A DNA stretch of 64,000 bases from an uncultured Hymenobacter sp. (GTDB lineage: Bacteria > Bacteroidota > Bacteroidia > Cytophagales > Hymenobacteraceae): NCBI GenBank assembly GCA_913776615.1, contig CAJYPK010000047.1, forward strand, positions 1-64,000. Reading direction: 5' to 3'. The translations under genes were made by a program, and so were the position numbers. Positions 46,287 to 57,916 of the stretch are shown here, piece by piece. Position 1 is the stretch's first letter, and each line of letters begins with the position of its first letter. The notes under the pieces were generated by a model that made no database searches, had not been told where the DNA came from, and saw only the letters and a program-made list of their open reading frames with translations.

Positions 46287-46679
46287 ATGAGAAAATCAAC
46301 CCCGCCCCCTGCCCCGGTCGCCGGCCCCGTGCCCGAGCGCAACTACTTTGCCGACGTGCACGAGGTGGTGCGCCTCGTGCCGCCCGGCCGCGTCACCAGC
46401 TACGGGGCCATTGCCCACTACCTGGGGGCCAAGCACGGCTCGCGGGCCGTGGGCTACGCCCTCATGGCGGCCAACCTCGACGCCCTGACGCGCCAAAAAG
46501 ATGCGCCCGTGCCCGCCCACCGCGTTGTCAACCGGCTGGGGCAGCTTACTGGCCGACACCACTTTCCGACGCCCACCGCCATGCAGGAGCGCCTGGAGGC
46601 CGAGGGCGTACGGGTGGAGGACGACACGGTGGTGGAGTTCAAAAAGCTGTACTGGGACCCCAGTACCGAGCTAGGGTAG
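46287..46679 (+). CDS. MGMT family protein, alkyltransferase-like (Cys lost)
   Basis: 130 residues, a lone DNA-alkyltransferase C-terminal domain. Motifs: VPPGRVTSYGAIAHYLG (31-47), GSRAVGYALMAAN (51-63), and VPAHRVVNRLGQLTGR (75-90). The catalytic motif PCHRV reads P-A-H-R-V, so the methyl-accepting Cys is Ala77. That makes it an alkyltransferase-like (ATL) protein that could recognise damaged DNA but not repair it directly. It overlaps the 3' end of the converging gene by 9 bp. A decayed second copy lies at 48135-48300. Confidence 0.9.
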   Translation: MRKSTPPPAPVAGPVPERNYFADVHEVVRLVPPGRVTSYGAIAHYLGAKHGSRAVGYALMAANLDALTRQKDAPVPAHRVVNRLGQLTGRHHFPTPTAMQERLEAEGVRVEDDTVVEFKKLYWDPSTELG

Positions 46680-48059
46680 GGTCGGCCGGGGCTTAATAGT
46701 CCGCAGGTCGAACGTGCCGACTTTCGCCGAGACAACCTCCAGGGGCGGATGGGTATCGTCGTCGGGGTAGCGCGCCACCTTCACGTACACCGGGGCCAGG
46801 AAGTCGGGCTGCACTACCAGCTCGCGGTCCTTGCGGGTGCCCAGCCGCAGGTGCAGCTCGCCTACGTGCTCGGTATAGGGAATGGTAAGCAGTTGATTTT
46901 CGGAAATCTCCCCAACTGCCTTTCCATTCAGATACACGGTTTGCGGCGTGGTGCCCAGGCTGCTTTTGCGGCAATATATGTGCAGCAATACCGTATCGGG
47001 CGTCGTCACGTAATCGTCTTCGGCCAGCGTAGAAACGCGGCCCGTGAGCAGATTCAGGGTGTAGTCGGTGGGCCGGCCGCTGGTCGAAGCCGCCGCAATG
47101 GCCCCGCCCGCCAGGCCCCCAATAAGGGCCCCCGTGCTGACGGCCCCCGGGTCGGCCGTGCTGGGTCCCACGAAGCCGAAGGTATTGCCCTGGCGCGTCA
47201 GCTGCCAGTAGCGCTTGTGATGAAAAATATATACCTGCCGGCCATCCGAAAAACCCCAGATGCCCCGTAGCTGCGCGCCGCGCTTGCCATCGGGCTCCTG
47301 CAAATAAGGCGTGTAGGTTGAAATGCCGCCCCAGCCCTTGCCAAATACGCGCTCGGGTACTACCTCCAGCGTCGGGCTGGTGACCGGGCTGTTGTTGCGA
47401 AAATCGAGAAACGTGCGGTAGAACCCCGCCGGGCGGATCGAGTCGGTCAGCACGGAGTAGGCTAGCGGGGCAGCAGGGGGCGGCCCCTGGAGCTCGGCCA
47501 GCGGGCGGCCCGGCTGAGCGGCGACCGCTGCCCAGTCGACCTGGGTTAGTGGCGTCAGGCAGGCCTGCAGCGCTTGCGCCAGCTGGCGCGGGTGGCGATT
47601 GGTAGTTTCGAGACCTTTACTCTGCACGGTCTCGCTGGTAGCCAGGGCAAAGTGCGCGTTGCCTTGCTCATCAAGCAGGTAAAAATCGAGCGCAACTTCG
47701 TCGGTTGCCTGCTCGCTGGTCAGGGTGATGTCTTCCTGCACGTGCAGGTTGCGAACCAGGGCCAGCACGGGATGGTCGGTGGGCTGGGGTGGTAGCTGCT
47801 GCGTCAGCAGGGTTTGCAGGGCCTGGGTGACGGTAGGCTTGAGGTCGGCGCGCTGGGGCACGTTGCCCATACCACGCCGCACCGTACCGATGCCCGCCCG
47901 CACGCGTCGCCCATCGAGCACTTGCTTGATGTAGAACGTGCGGCCCGGCACGGCCAGCGCTTGGCCGCTCAGCTCAACCTCGTACGACTGCGCGGCGCAC
48001 GGAGCTATCGCATAACCCAGCCCCAGCGTAGCGGCGATAAAAAAAGTAGCGAGGCGCAT
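46671..48059 (-). CDS. Secreted hypothetical protein (paralogue 1)
   Basis: 462 residues, signal peptide 1-24. Unknown family. Visible blocks: an N-terminal domain (about 25-180), then RPAGFYRTFLDFRNNSPVTS, a GIWGFSDGRQVYIFHHKRYW element (about 270-290) likely forming beta strands around a ligand site, a Gly/Ala hydrophobic stretch (GALIGGLAGGAIAAAS) resembling a membrane-associated helix, and a carbohydrate-binding-like end (TVYLNGKAVGEISENQL). The gene at 48305-49699 shares the same layout and is a diverged copy. The stop region overlaps the MGMT gene. Confidence 0.6.
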   Translation of the reverse strand: MRLATFFIAATLGLGYAIAPCAAQSYEVELSGQALAVPGRTFYIKQVLDGRRVRAGIGTVRRGMGNVPQRADLKPTVTQALQTLLTQQLPPQPTDHPVLALVRNLHVQEDITLTSEQATDEVALDFYLLDEQGNAHFALATSETVQSKGLETTNRHPRQLAQALQACLTPLTQVDWAAVAAQPGRPLAELQGPPPAAPLAYSVLTDSIRPAGFYRTFLDFRNNSPVTSPTLEVVPERVFGKGWGGISTYTPYLQEPDGKRGAQLRGIWGFSDGRQVYIFHHKRYWQLTRQGNTFGFVGPSTADPGAVSTGALIGGLAGGAIAAASTSGRPTDYTLNLLTGRVSTLAEDDYVTTPDTVLLHIYCRKSSLGTTPQTVYLNGKAVGEISENQLLTIPYTEHVGELHLRLGTRKDRELVVQPDFLAPVYVKVARYPDDDTHPPLEVVSAKVGTFDLRTIKPRPTLP

Positions 48060-48134
48060 AGGCAGCTTGGGAAAAAAATGGGTGGAGTAAGGCTACCAAA
48101 GATGCAGCAAATTAGCCGCTCGCATTTAGTAATC

Positions 48135-48300
48135 GGCTCGTGGGCCGGGGACTTAGCCTTCCTCGCTGCCAACCGCGACGCCCTGATGCTCAGCAAAGAA
48201 GCACCCGTGCCCACTTGCCGCCGTGTAAGAGCGCCGGGAGGCCGTGGTAGAAAGTAAGAAGCTGTACTGGGCTCCGACCGTGGAATTGGAACAAGTGTCG
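48135..48300 (+). pseudogene. Remnant of a second MGMT-like gene
   Basis: Two stretches match the MGMT gene at 46287: GSWAGDLAFLAANRDALMLS with KEAPVPTCRRV (against GSRAVGYALMAANLDALTRQ with KDAPVPAHRVV), and after a deletion of the centre in another frame VVESKKLYWAPTVELE (against VVEFKKLYWDPSTELG). No start codon or intact frame remains. It ends at 48300, five bases from the stop of the converging copy 2 gene, as in copy 1. Confidence 0.85.
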
Positions 48301-48304
48301 CTGG

Positions 48305-49699
48305 CTAACGAATCAGGCGCGTTACGGCGTTTGCCCCAACATCTGGTTGTACTTGGCGTAGCGGAGTCGCCTCGGCTGGTCGGCATTCGAGGTAGACAGC
48401 GCTTTGGTTGGTGGCCAAGACGGGTAGCGCAATTTCCGATCCGGTGGCGGGCACTAAGTATACCGTAACCAAAGCCCCGATGGGAGGCGAGAATGCCACA
48501 AAGTTGCCCGCTGCTAGTTCTTGGGATGTGTCTTCAGTTGATAGCCGAATGCGTACCGCCGGACCCTTGGCATTGCGGGGGCGATACACGAAGAATTGCG
48601 CTGGCCGCTCGCTGGTTGAAGAAAGCGTGGTACCCATCGACTCGCACTGGCTAACGAAGCCACTGGCAGAACTCAGTCGAAATAACGCCCGGTGCTCGGC
48701 CTGGCGTTCAGAGTTTGAGCCGCTAGGGTAGTAGCCGTTAAGTGCCAGCATTACTCCCAGCGCAGCATTGGTCGACTGGCTTAATGGACTCATGCCAGCT
48801 CGCCCAAAAAAAATGTAGTCATCTTCATGGGGACGCAGCAAGTAATAATCTCGCCCAACGCGGATGTACGCCTTGTCGCCGTCGCTAAATCCCCAAACGT
48901 CTAGCACCAGTTCGCGCTTATCGCCCCGCATACGATACGGCTTGATTTCATTATCACCTACCCACGCGCTACCGGGGATAGGACGAATTTCGACCTCGGG
49001 GGTGCCCGGCTCGCTGGGGGTATTGGCGCTGAACTCTGTCCATGAATGATAAAAGCCCGGCTTGCGGGGCTGCCCCGGCTTAAGCAGTGGCTGCACAGCG
49101 GGAGGCTGTTGGACGGCCAGTAGTTGGGCCATTGAGAAGGTCGGCCCCGTAGCCACCCAATTAGCCTGATTGCCTCCAGCCGCTGCTGCACTCAGAAATA
49201 AAGTCTCCAGATTAGTCGAATGGCTGACTAAGGCTGCATTCAGACCACCGGTAATTGGGCGCTGCAGAGTGCGCGAGAAGCTGACTACGGCGCGGTAAGT
49301 ACCATCGGCCTGCGGAGCATAGAAAACGGCCTCCATCGTGGCCAGAACGGCTGCTGGGCCAAACCGGTGTGTATCTTCAGTGGCTTCCAGCTTGTACAAG
49401 CGCATCATCAACGGCACAGCCTGGGGCTGGCCGGGCGCGAAGTGAGCGTAGTAGTCTTGTAAAATAGCAGCCAGCTCACTGCGGAACACGAACGGCTGCG
49501 CCACTGTGCTACCAGCCCTCGTGTACCCCAGTGCGCTGTTATCAGGGCGCGCATCAACTACGTGGGCTACGTAGGCCGAAGCGGCGGGCAAAGGTGTCAG
49601 ATTTTGTGGTGCTGGGAGGTAGTGCACTACTTGCGCTCCGCAAGGGCAGCTGTTCAGCGCTAAGCTGAGCACTATTGAAAAAATAAAAAGAGTGCGCAT
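48305..49699 (-). CDS. Secreted hypothetical protein (paralogue 2)
   Basis: 464 residues from ATG 49699 (signal MRTLFIFSIVLSLAL ... CGAQ). Same architecture as the gene at 46671: RKPGFYHSWTEFSANTPSE and DVWGFSDGDKAYIRVGRDYY (against GFYRTFLDFRNNSP and GIWGFSDGRQVYIFHHKRYW), and a beta-rich end. The level of similarity is low, so the duplication is old. Function unknown; exported, perhaps surface-associated. Together with the MGMT remnant it forms the second copy of a two-gene unit. Confidence 0.6.
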   Translation of the reverse strand: MRTLFIFSIVLSLALNSCPCGAQVVHYLPAPQNLTPLPAASAYVAHVVDARPDNSALGYTRAGSTVAQPFVFRSELAAILQDYYAHFAPGQPQAVPLMMRLYKLEATEDTHRFGPAAVLATMEAVFYAPQADGTYRAVVSFSRTLQRPITGGLNAALVSHSTNLETLFLSAAAAGGNQANWVATGPTFSMAQLLAVQQPPAVQPLLKPGQPRKPGFYHSWTEFSANTPSEPGTPEVEIRPIPGSAWVGDNEIKPYRMRGDKRELVLDVWGFSDGDKAYIRVGRDYYLLRPHEDDYIFFGRAGMSPLSQSTNAALGVMLALNGYYPSGSNSERQAEHRALFRLSSASGFVSQCESMGTTLSSTSERPAQFFVYRPRNAKGPAVRIRLSTEDTSQELAAGNFVAFSPPIGALVTVYLVPATGSEIALPVLATNQSAVYLECRPAEATPLRQVQPDVGANAVTRLIR

Positions 49700-49789
49700 C
49701 CAGCAGCTGATAAGTGGAAATGGCCTGGTAATGACCACCTAAATCAGCTGCAATAATAGTGCTTGCTCACGGCACCAGGTAGTTCATCG

Positions 49790-50743
<954 letters not shown>

Positions 50744-50847
50744 GGCCGCCTTAACGGCCGGGCGCGGGCCGGGGTTGGCAAGGTCATTTGCCGTTTCGTG
50801 CGCAAATTTGCGGCATACCCACTTTCTGAAGCCTTTCCCCTGCCCCG

Positions 50848-51225
50848 ATGAACGCCGCCGACCTGAACAAAGCCCTCGTGGCCCTGATTGAGAAGAAAGC
50901 CGAACTGCAAACGCTCACCTACGACGATGCCCGCTACGACGACGTAGAAGAAGCCCTGCACGACCTCGAAGACGACTTCAACGACGACTTCGGCCCCGAC
51001 CTCGAAGCCGCGCTCGAAAAAGTACACCTCGACCTCAAATCGGATACCGACGTGCTGCTGCCCACCGCCTACCTGCCCGCCGCCGAAAAGCCCCAGAAGG
51101 AGGATGGCGTGTGGATAGACTCCGAAAAGTATCCCGGCCGCGTGCGCCTCGTGCTGCGCGCCAACCCGCCCCGCTTCATCCTCACCACCAGCAAAGGCCA
51201 GGAGCACGAGCTCTGGAAGGCCTAA
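50848..51225 (+). CDS. Conserved hypothetical acidic protein
   Basis: 125 residues, no signal. Strongly acidic helical N-terminal half (VEEALHDLEDDFNDDFGPDLE, coiled-coil-like) followed by a small beta domain ending in RFILTTSKGQEHELWKA. I recognise no named family; the domain arrangement suggests a soluble cytosolic protein. It diverges from the MtfA-like gene across a 104-bp gap and has a strong terminator. Confidence 0.6.
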   Translation: MNAADLNKALVALIEKKAELQTLTYDDARYDDVEEALHDLEDDFNDDFGPDLEAALEKVHLDLKSDTDVLLPTAYLPAAEKPQKEDGVWIDSEKYPGRVRLVLRANPPRFILTTSKGQEHELWKA

Positions 51226-51262
51226 AAGCCAGTGAGTAACAAGTAGTTTGCTGCTGATTGCA

Positions 51263-51307
51263 AAGGCACCCCAGCCGCCGAAGGTATTCCGGCGGCTGGG
51301 GTGCCTT
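51263..51307 (+). terminator. Terminator after acidic protein gene
   Basis: 18-bp perfect stem (51263-51280 with 51290-51307) with a nine-base loop, ending in TTATTATTT. Confidence 0.88.
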
Positions 51308-51348
51308 ATTATTTGGTGCGGTTTCCGAGCTGGTGTATACCTCTGGGG

Positions 51349-51435
51349 AGAATTAAAAATTAAAAATGAATAATTAAAAATTTACAGATCAATAACTTGC
51401 AGATTTTTAATTGCTCATTTTTAATTTTTAATTCT
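51349..51435. repeat. Palindromic repeat, AT-rich family D
   Basis: 39-bp arms (51349-51387 and 51397-51435) match at about 34 positions; core AATTAAAAATTAAAAATGA. It lies between two converging genes, 32 bp before the stop of the next gene at 51467. Confidence 0.88.
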
Positions 51436-51466
51436 GTTGAGGAAGTTGAAAGCTGCTCTCGTAGTG

Positions 51467-51904
51467 CTAGCGCTCGGCCAGCGTTTGCCGGGCACCCTGC
51501 TTGGCCGTGGCCAGCGAGTCGTAGAGTTGGGTGCGCAGGGCGGCGCGATCCTGGTGCCGGCGGGTTTCGTCGATGTAGCGCTGGGTGGCAATCTGCCCAA
51601 ACACGGTTTCGGCCACGACTACGCTCACCTCGCGCAGGCCGGCGGCCGTCGCGCGGGGGTTGAACTCGGCAATGAGCCAGGCCTGGGCCTTGGCCGGAAT
51701 GGCTCCCATCTGGCGCACATCGCCCACCCAGCCCCAGGGCTTGGCCGGCGTAGAATGCGCCTCGAAATACTCCAGGGCAAAGCCCTGCAAGGCCACAAAC
51801 TCGGTGGCGTTGGCAAAGGCGTGCCACTGCGTAATGACGCACGGCACGCTGGCATCAACCAGTACAGTGCCGTAGGGCTGCGAAAAAATGACCTGGTCGC
51901 TCAC
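51467..51904 (-). CDS. STAS/SpoIIAA-like domain protein (tentative)
   Basis: 145 residues using GTG 51904, which gives the start MSDQVIFSQPYGTVLVD; the longer frame to 51982 adds a hydrophobic segment that does not look like a signal. A STAS/SEC14-like alpha/beta pattern is suggested by LEYFEAHSTPAKPWGWVGDVR and the later GQIATQRYIDETRRHQ. Many Bacteroidota genomes have similar orphans. Assignment is by eye only, so treat as hypothetical. Confidence 0.45.
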   Translation of the reverse strand: MSDQVIFSQPYGTVLVDASVPCVITQWHAFANATEFVALQGFALEYFEAHSTPAKPWGWVGDVRQMGAIPAKAQAWLIAEFNPRATAAGLREVSVVVAETVFGQIATQRYIDETRRHQDRAALRTQLYDSLATAKQGARQTLAER

Positions 51905-51987
51905 GGTAGCAGAAAAAAGGTAGAACAAGAATAACGTGCCGAATACGGCCGCGTTGGTGCGGATGTTATCGGCGGCCCCCAATTTGA

Positions 51988-52023
51988 AAAAGGCAGAGAC
52001 TCCTGACGGAGCCTCTGCCTTTT
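51988..52023 (-). terminator. Terminator of ABC-F gene
   Basis: 15-bp stem (51988-52002 with 52009-52023) with one mismatch, 23 bp past the stop at 52046; on the minus strand it ends in a T run. Confidence 0.82.
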
Positions 52024-52045
52024 ACCGTAGGTTGTCGCCCGGGCG

Positions 52046-53959
<1,914 letters not shown>

Positions 53960-54004
53960 AAGTACCCGTAAAGGTACGGCGGGGGCGGGGCGTATCTTTG
54001 GGCT

Positions 54005-54610
54005 ATGGCCTACAGTGATTTTACGATTGAGCGCTTAGGAGCGGAATTTGGAATCGACTTTCAGGGGGATTACCTCTTCACGGCAGCCGAGCCCGTGGTA
54101 CCAAGCGCATGGTTGCTCGAGTCCTTGGCGCTGGCCAATCAATTGGGCTTCGGCAACGAAAAATCGCGCTCAGAGCGGTTGATAAGCCCCATATTAGCGG
54201 AACTAGCCCGACGCAACTCCCACGAGTTCACGATTGTATCCGGCGGTTTTCTAGACGTTGACCCGGCGCGTGGACTCAATGGTGAGTGTGATTTCGTGCT
54301 CTCTTACGTGCGCCTGCATAACTTTATTAAAGCGCCAGTTTTCTGCATTGCAGAAGCGAAAAAGCAGGATATGGACCACGGTACCGTGCAATGTGCAGCG
54401 CAACTTGTCGGGGCTGCCCGCTTCAACGAGCGTCAGCACAAGTCCATTCCTACCCTCTATGGCTGTGCTACCACTGGGGTAGAGTGGCAGTTCATGAAGC
54501 TGGAGGGGAATGTCTGTACACTGGATGAAACTCGCTATTATACCTTAGAGCTGCCTCGTTTACTAGGGGTGCTTCAGTGTATCGTAGACTACACTAAGCC
54601 AGTAGTTTAA
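54005..54610 (+). CDS. PD-(D/E)XK nuclease-like protein
   Basis: 201 residues, no signal. The centre carries a PD-(D/E)XK pattern: GECDFVLS (Asp96) followed by CIAEAKKQDMDHGTVQCAAQ, with Glu117-x-Lys119 and Gln129/133 behind. The helix after the Lys and the preceding Glu57 complete the usual core. Such orphan proteins may be restriction-like or inactive relatives. It diverges from the ABC-F gene over a 45-bp gap. Its last codons lie in a perfect 32-bp palindrome. Confidence 0.7.
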   Translation: MAYSDFTIERLGAEFGIDFQGDYLFTAAEPVVPSAWLLESLALANQLGFGNEKSRSERLISPILAELARRNSHEFTIVSGGFLDVDPARGLNGECDFVLSYVRLHNFIKAPVFCIAEAKKQDMDHGTVQCAAQLVGAARFNERQHKSIPTLYGCATTGVEWQFMKLEGNVCTLDETRYYTLELPRLLGVLQCIVDYTKPVV

Positions 54611-54663
54611 AGAAGAGCCCCGCCTGAAGCTTTCAGGCGGGGCTCTTCTTTAAACTACTGGCT
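54597..54663. terminator. Perfect 32-bp palindrome, bidirectional terminator
   Basis: Arms 54597-54628 and 54632-54663 match perfectly around a 3-nt loop. The left arm includes the last four codons and stop of the PD-(D/E)XK gene; the right arm ends 1 bp before the aminotransferase stop (54665). The inner half (AAGAAGAGCCCCGCCTGAA) is the terminator core. Confidence 0.9.
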
Positions 54664-54664
54664 A

Positions 54665-55906
54665 TTAGCTAAGCACCGCCAAACTCTTCTTAATCCGGGT
54701 AAACGCCTCCGTCAGCTTATCATCGGCGGCGGCGGTGCTGAAGCGGATGCAGTCGGGGGCGCCAAACGAGTCGCCGCTCACGGCCGACACGTGCGCGTCG
54801 CGCAGCAGGTACAGCGCCAGGTCCGACGAGTCTTTAATGACCTCCCCGTCGGGGGCGGTGCGGCCGAAGAAGGCCGATACGTCGGGGAAAATGTAGAAGG
54901 CCCCGTCGGGCGTGGGCGTCACGAGGCCTGGGATGTCTTTCACCAGGTTCAGCACGAGGTCGCGGCGGCGGTGGTAGGCCGTCACCATCTCGTCGGCCGA
55001 GGAGCGGCCCCCTTGCAGGGCAGCCAGCCCGGCGCGCTGGGCGATGGAGCAGGTGCCGGAAGTAATCTGGCTTTGCAGCTTGTCGCAGGCCGCCGCGATG
55101 GCGGGGTGCGCGGCCAGGTAGCCCAGGCGCCAGCCCGTCATGGCGTAGCCCTTCGAGAAGCCGTTGATGGTGATAACCTGGTCTTTCACGGCGTCGAATT
55201 GCGCCAGGCTCACGTGCTCACCGGTGAAGTTGATGTACTCGTAGATCTCGTCGGCGATGGCGAAAATGCCGGGGTGGCGGGCCAGCACCTCGGCAATGGC
55301 CCCGAGCTCGGCGCGGCTGAATACGGCCCCGGTGGGGTTGCAGGGCGAGGAGTACATCACGGCCTTGGTGCGCGGCGTAATGGCGGCCTCAAACTCGGCG
55401 GCGGTCACCTTGTAGTCGTTTTCGAGCGAGCCCATGATGGGCACGGCCACGCCCTCGGCCAGCTCGATCTGCGCGGCGTAGCTTACCCAGTAAGGCGAAA
55501 AGATGATCACCTCGTCGCCGGGGTTGACCAAGGTCATGATAATGTTGCTGAGCGCTTGCTTGGCCCCGGTACTCACCACAATCTGATTGGGCGAATAGGT
55601 CAAGTGGTTTTCGTTCAGCAGCTTGGCGCAGATGGCCTGGCGCAGGTCGAGGTAGCCCGGCACCGGAGTATAAAAGGTAAAGCCCTCGTCGATAGCTTTT
55701 TTAGCTGCGTCCTTGATGTACTGCGGGGTCTGAAAATCGGGCTCGCCGAAGCTCAGGTTAATCACGTCTACGCCCTGGGCGGCCAGCTCGCGGCTTTTCT
55801 TCGCCATGGCGATAGTGGCCGACTCCTGAATCTGGAGAATGCGGTCGGAAAAATACGCAGTTGGGTCGGCCGGCGCGGCGGCCGGGGAAGCAGTGGTGGG
55901 TGACAT
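54665..55906 (-). CDS. PLP-dependent class I/II aminotransferase
   Basis: 413 residues from ATG 55906. Fold-type I aminotransferase: substrate-binding INLSFGEPDFQTP, PLP-binding NPTGAVFS, and the Schiff-base Lys252 in NGFSKGYAMTGWRLGY; Arg in IRFSTAA closes the site. The layout is that of bacterial aspartate aminotransferases of the Ib type. It moves amino groups between aspartate and 2-oxoglutarate, or serves a related role. Single gene, no amino-acid pathway neighbours. Confidence 0.93.
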   Translation of the reverse strand: MSPTTASPAAAPADPTAYFSDRILQIQESATIAMAKKSRELAAQGVDVINLSFGEPDFQTPQYIKDAAKKAIDEGFTFYTPVPGYLDLRQAICAKLLNENHLTYSPNQIVVSTGAKQALSNIIMTLVNPGDEVIIFSPYWVSYAAQIELAEGVAVPIMGSLENDYKVTAAEFEAAITPRTKAVMYSSPCNPTGAVFSRAELGAIAEVLARHPGIFAIADEIYEYINFTGEHVSLAQFDAVKDQVITINGFSKGYAMTGWRLGYLAAHPAIAAACDKLQSQITSGTCSIAQRAGLAALQGGRSSADEMVTAYHRRRDLVLNLVKDIPGLVTPTPDGAFYIFPDVSAFFGRTAPDGEVIKDSSDLALYLLRDAHVSAVSGDSFGAPDCIRFSTAAADDKLTEAFTRIKKSLAVLS

Positions 55907-56097
55907 AAATAACAACTGATAAAAAAAGGGTGCGAGTCGCAAATGTAGCCCCCTGATCCCTTAAAAATCAGCCGTTCCGTGACATTTTTTTGGTAAGAAT
56001 GGCAGATTTAGCCTGGTTTTACTGCGGGGTTTTCTAAAAACGGGTTAGCGAGCGCGGGCCTGGGGTAGGGCGACTATCCGCCGCCGGGAGTCGGCCC

Positions 56098-57549
56098 TCA
56101 GCCCGGCCAGAGCGGGGGGGCGGGCAGCCTAAATACGTCGTGCAGGGCTTGCCGGGCGGCGTGGTAGCCGCACATGCCGTGCACGCCCCCGCCGGGCGGC
56201 GTGGCCGACGAGCACAGGTAGAGCCCCGCCCGCGAGGTGCGGTAAGGCGAGGCCCGCAAAGCCGGCCGGGTAAATAACTGGCTGATATCGAGCCGCCCGC
56301 CGTTGATGTCGCCGCCCACGTAGTTGGGGTTGTAGTCTTCGAGCTGGACGGTATCGAAGGTGTGGCGGCCGATGATGCGGTCGCGGAAGCCCGGCGCAAA
56401 GCGCTCCACCTGGGCCTCGATGGCCGCCGTGCAATCGACCCGCGAGCCATTGGGCACGTGGCAGTACGCCCAAGCCGTATGCTGGCCGGCCGGGGCGCGG
56501 CTGGAATCGAAGCGGCTGGGCTGGGCCAGCAGCACGAAGGGCCGCGCCGGGTGCCGGCCCTGGGAGGTAGCCAGCTCGCCGGCCACTATTTCGGCTTGGG
56601 TGTTGCCGAGGTGCACCGTGCCCGCCTGCTGGCAGCCGGGCGCGGTAAACGGGATGGGTTCGGCCAGCGCCCAATCGACCTTGAACACGCCCATGCCGTA
56701 GCGGTAGCGCCGCAGCTGCCACTGGTAGATGGTCGACAAGCGGTGCCCCGCAATCTGTAAGAGCTGGGCCGGCGTCACGTCGAGCAGCACGGCCCGCGCC
56801 GGGGGCAGTTGGGCCAGCGAGCGCACGTAGGTGCCCGTTTCGATGGTGCCGCCCAGCGCCCGGAAGTGCGCCGCCAGCGCGTCGGCAATGGCCTGCGAGC
56901 CGCCGCGGGGCAGGGGCCAGCCGCCCCGGTGGGCCGCCATCAGCAGCACCAGCCCAATGGCCGCAGTAGTCAGGTTGCCGAGCGGCTGAATGGCGTGGGC
57001 CGCCATGCCCGCGAACAGCCCCTTGGCCGCTTCGCCGCGGAAAAGCCGGGTGAGCGCCGTGGCTGGCAGCAGCGCCGCCAGGCCGAAGCGCGCCAAATCC
57101 AGCGGGTGCTGCGGCCAGTGCAGGGGAGCCAGCACGTCGGGGGCCAGGCGGGGCCAGCGGGCCACGAGCGGGGCCAGCAGGCGGCGGTAGGCGGCCGCGT
57201 CGGGGCCGAGCTCCTGGGCGGTGGTATCCAGGGAGTTGACTACCGTGGCGGCGGTGCCGTCGTCGAAGGGGTGGGCGGCGGCCACGGGCGGCGATATATA
57301 CTGCAAGCCATACTGCGCCAGCGGCAGCGTTTGAAAAAACGGCGAGGCCGCGGCCAGCGGGTGAATGGCCGAGCAGATGTCGTGGCGAAAGCCGGGCAGC
57401 GTGAGCTCGGCCGTGCGCAGCCCGCCGCCCAGCTCTCTTTTGCCTTCGAGCAGCAGCACCGCCAGGCCGGCTTGCTGCAGGGCAATGGCGGCGGCCAGCC
57501 CGTTGGGACCCGACCCGACTACAACGGCATCGTACGTGGAGCTATTCAT
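56098..57549 (-). CDS. FAD-dependent oxidoreductase (phytoene desaturase-like)
   Basis: 483 residues from ATG 57549, where the FAD loop begins (VVVGSGPNGLAAAIALQQAG). Further motifs: ELGGGLRTAEL, and the C-terminal FAD segment LYLCSSATPPGGGVHGMCGYHAA. The overall shape fits the amine oxidase/phytoene desaturase superfamily, in the PYROXD2-like branch often called NAD(P)/FAD-dependent oxidoreductase. No carotenoid genes are adjacent, so the substrate is open. The longer frame upstream is polar and non-family. Confidence 0.85.
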   Translation of the reverse strand: MNSSTYDAVVVGSGPNGLAAAIALQQAGLAVLLLEGKRELGGGLRTAELTLPGFRHDICSAIHPLAAASPFFQTLPLAQYGLQYISPPVAAAHPFDDGTAATVVNSLDTTAQELGPDAAAYRRLLAPLVARWPRLAPDVLAPLHWPQHPLDLARFGLAALLPATALTRLFRGEAAKGLFAGMAAHAIQPLGNLTTAAIGLVLLMAAHRGGWPLPRGGSQAIADALAAHFRALGGTIETGTYVRSLAQLPPARAVLLDVTPAQLLQIAGHRLSTIYQWQLRRYRYGMGVFKVDWALAEPIPFTAPGCQQAGTVHLGNTQAEIVAGELATSQGRHPARPFVLLAQPSRFDSSRAPAGQHTAWAYCHVPNGSRVDCTAAIEAQVERFAPGFRDRIIGRHTFDTVQLEDYNPNYVGGDINGGRLDISQLFTRPALRASPYRTSRAGLYLCSSATPPGGGVHGMCGYHAARQALHDVFRLPAPPLWPG

Positions 57550-57916
57550 GCAAAAGGCCAGGCCCGCGGCCGACTGAAAAGTGAGTAGGCTATCGGTATA
57601 CTGTGCGTTCGTCCAATTCGATGCCGAATTACTCCCAGGTTGTATATTTTTCGTTCGGGAGTTAATTGCATCCAACGGGGAAAAACAAACAGGCTCTACC
57701 CGGTACGATACCGAATGGCCTGGTGTTAGTCAGCTGAGAGTATATCGGCTGTTCCTGTAGCGAAGATATTGCCTAATGTGCTGGCAATTCTGCCCGCCGG
57801 GCGCAGCGAAATAAACAATAAAACGCAAAACAATTTGGCGATTATGCGAGTAATACCTGCAGCGTATCTAACTTTACCTTTTCAACCAATCCACCTTTTT
57901 AATTTCCCTCTTTCCA
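57550..57916. other. Gene-free gap of 0.37 kb
   Basis: Two genes diverge here. I see a moderately AT-rich stretch (57640-57910) that should hold both promoters, but no confident promoter boxes and no strong inverted repeat. Confidence 0.4.

Noticed and set aside
46287..46679. Active O6-methylguanine methyltransferase
   Set aside because: The nucleophile Cys of PCHRV is replaced by Ala, so it cannot accept the alkyl group.
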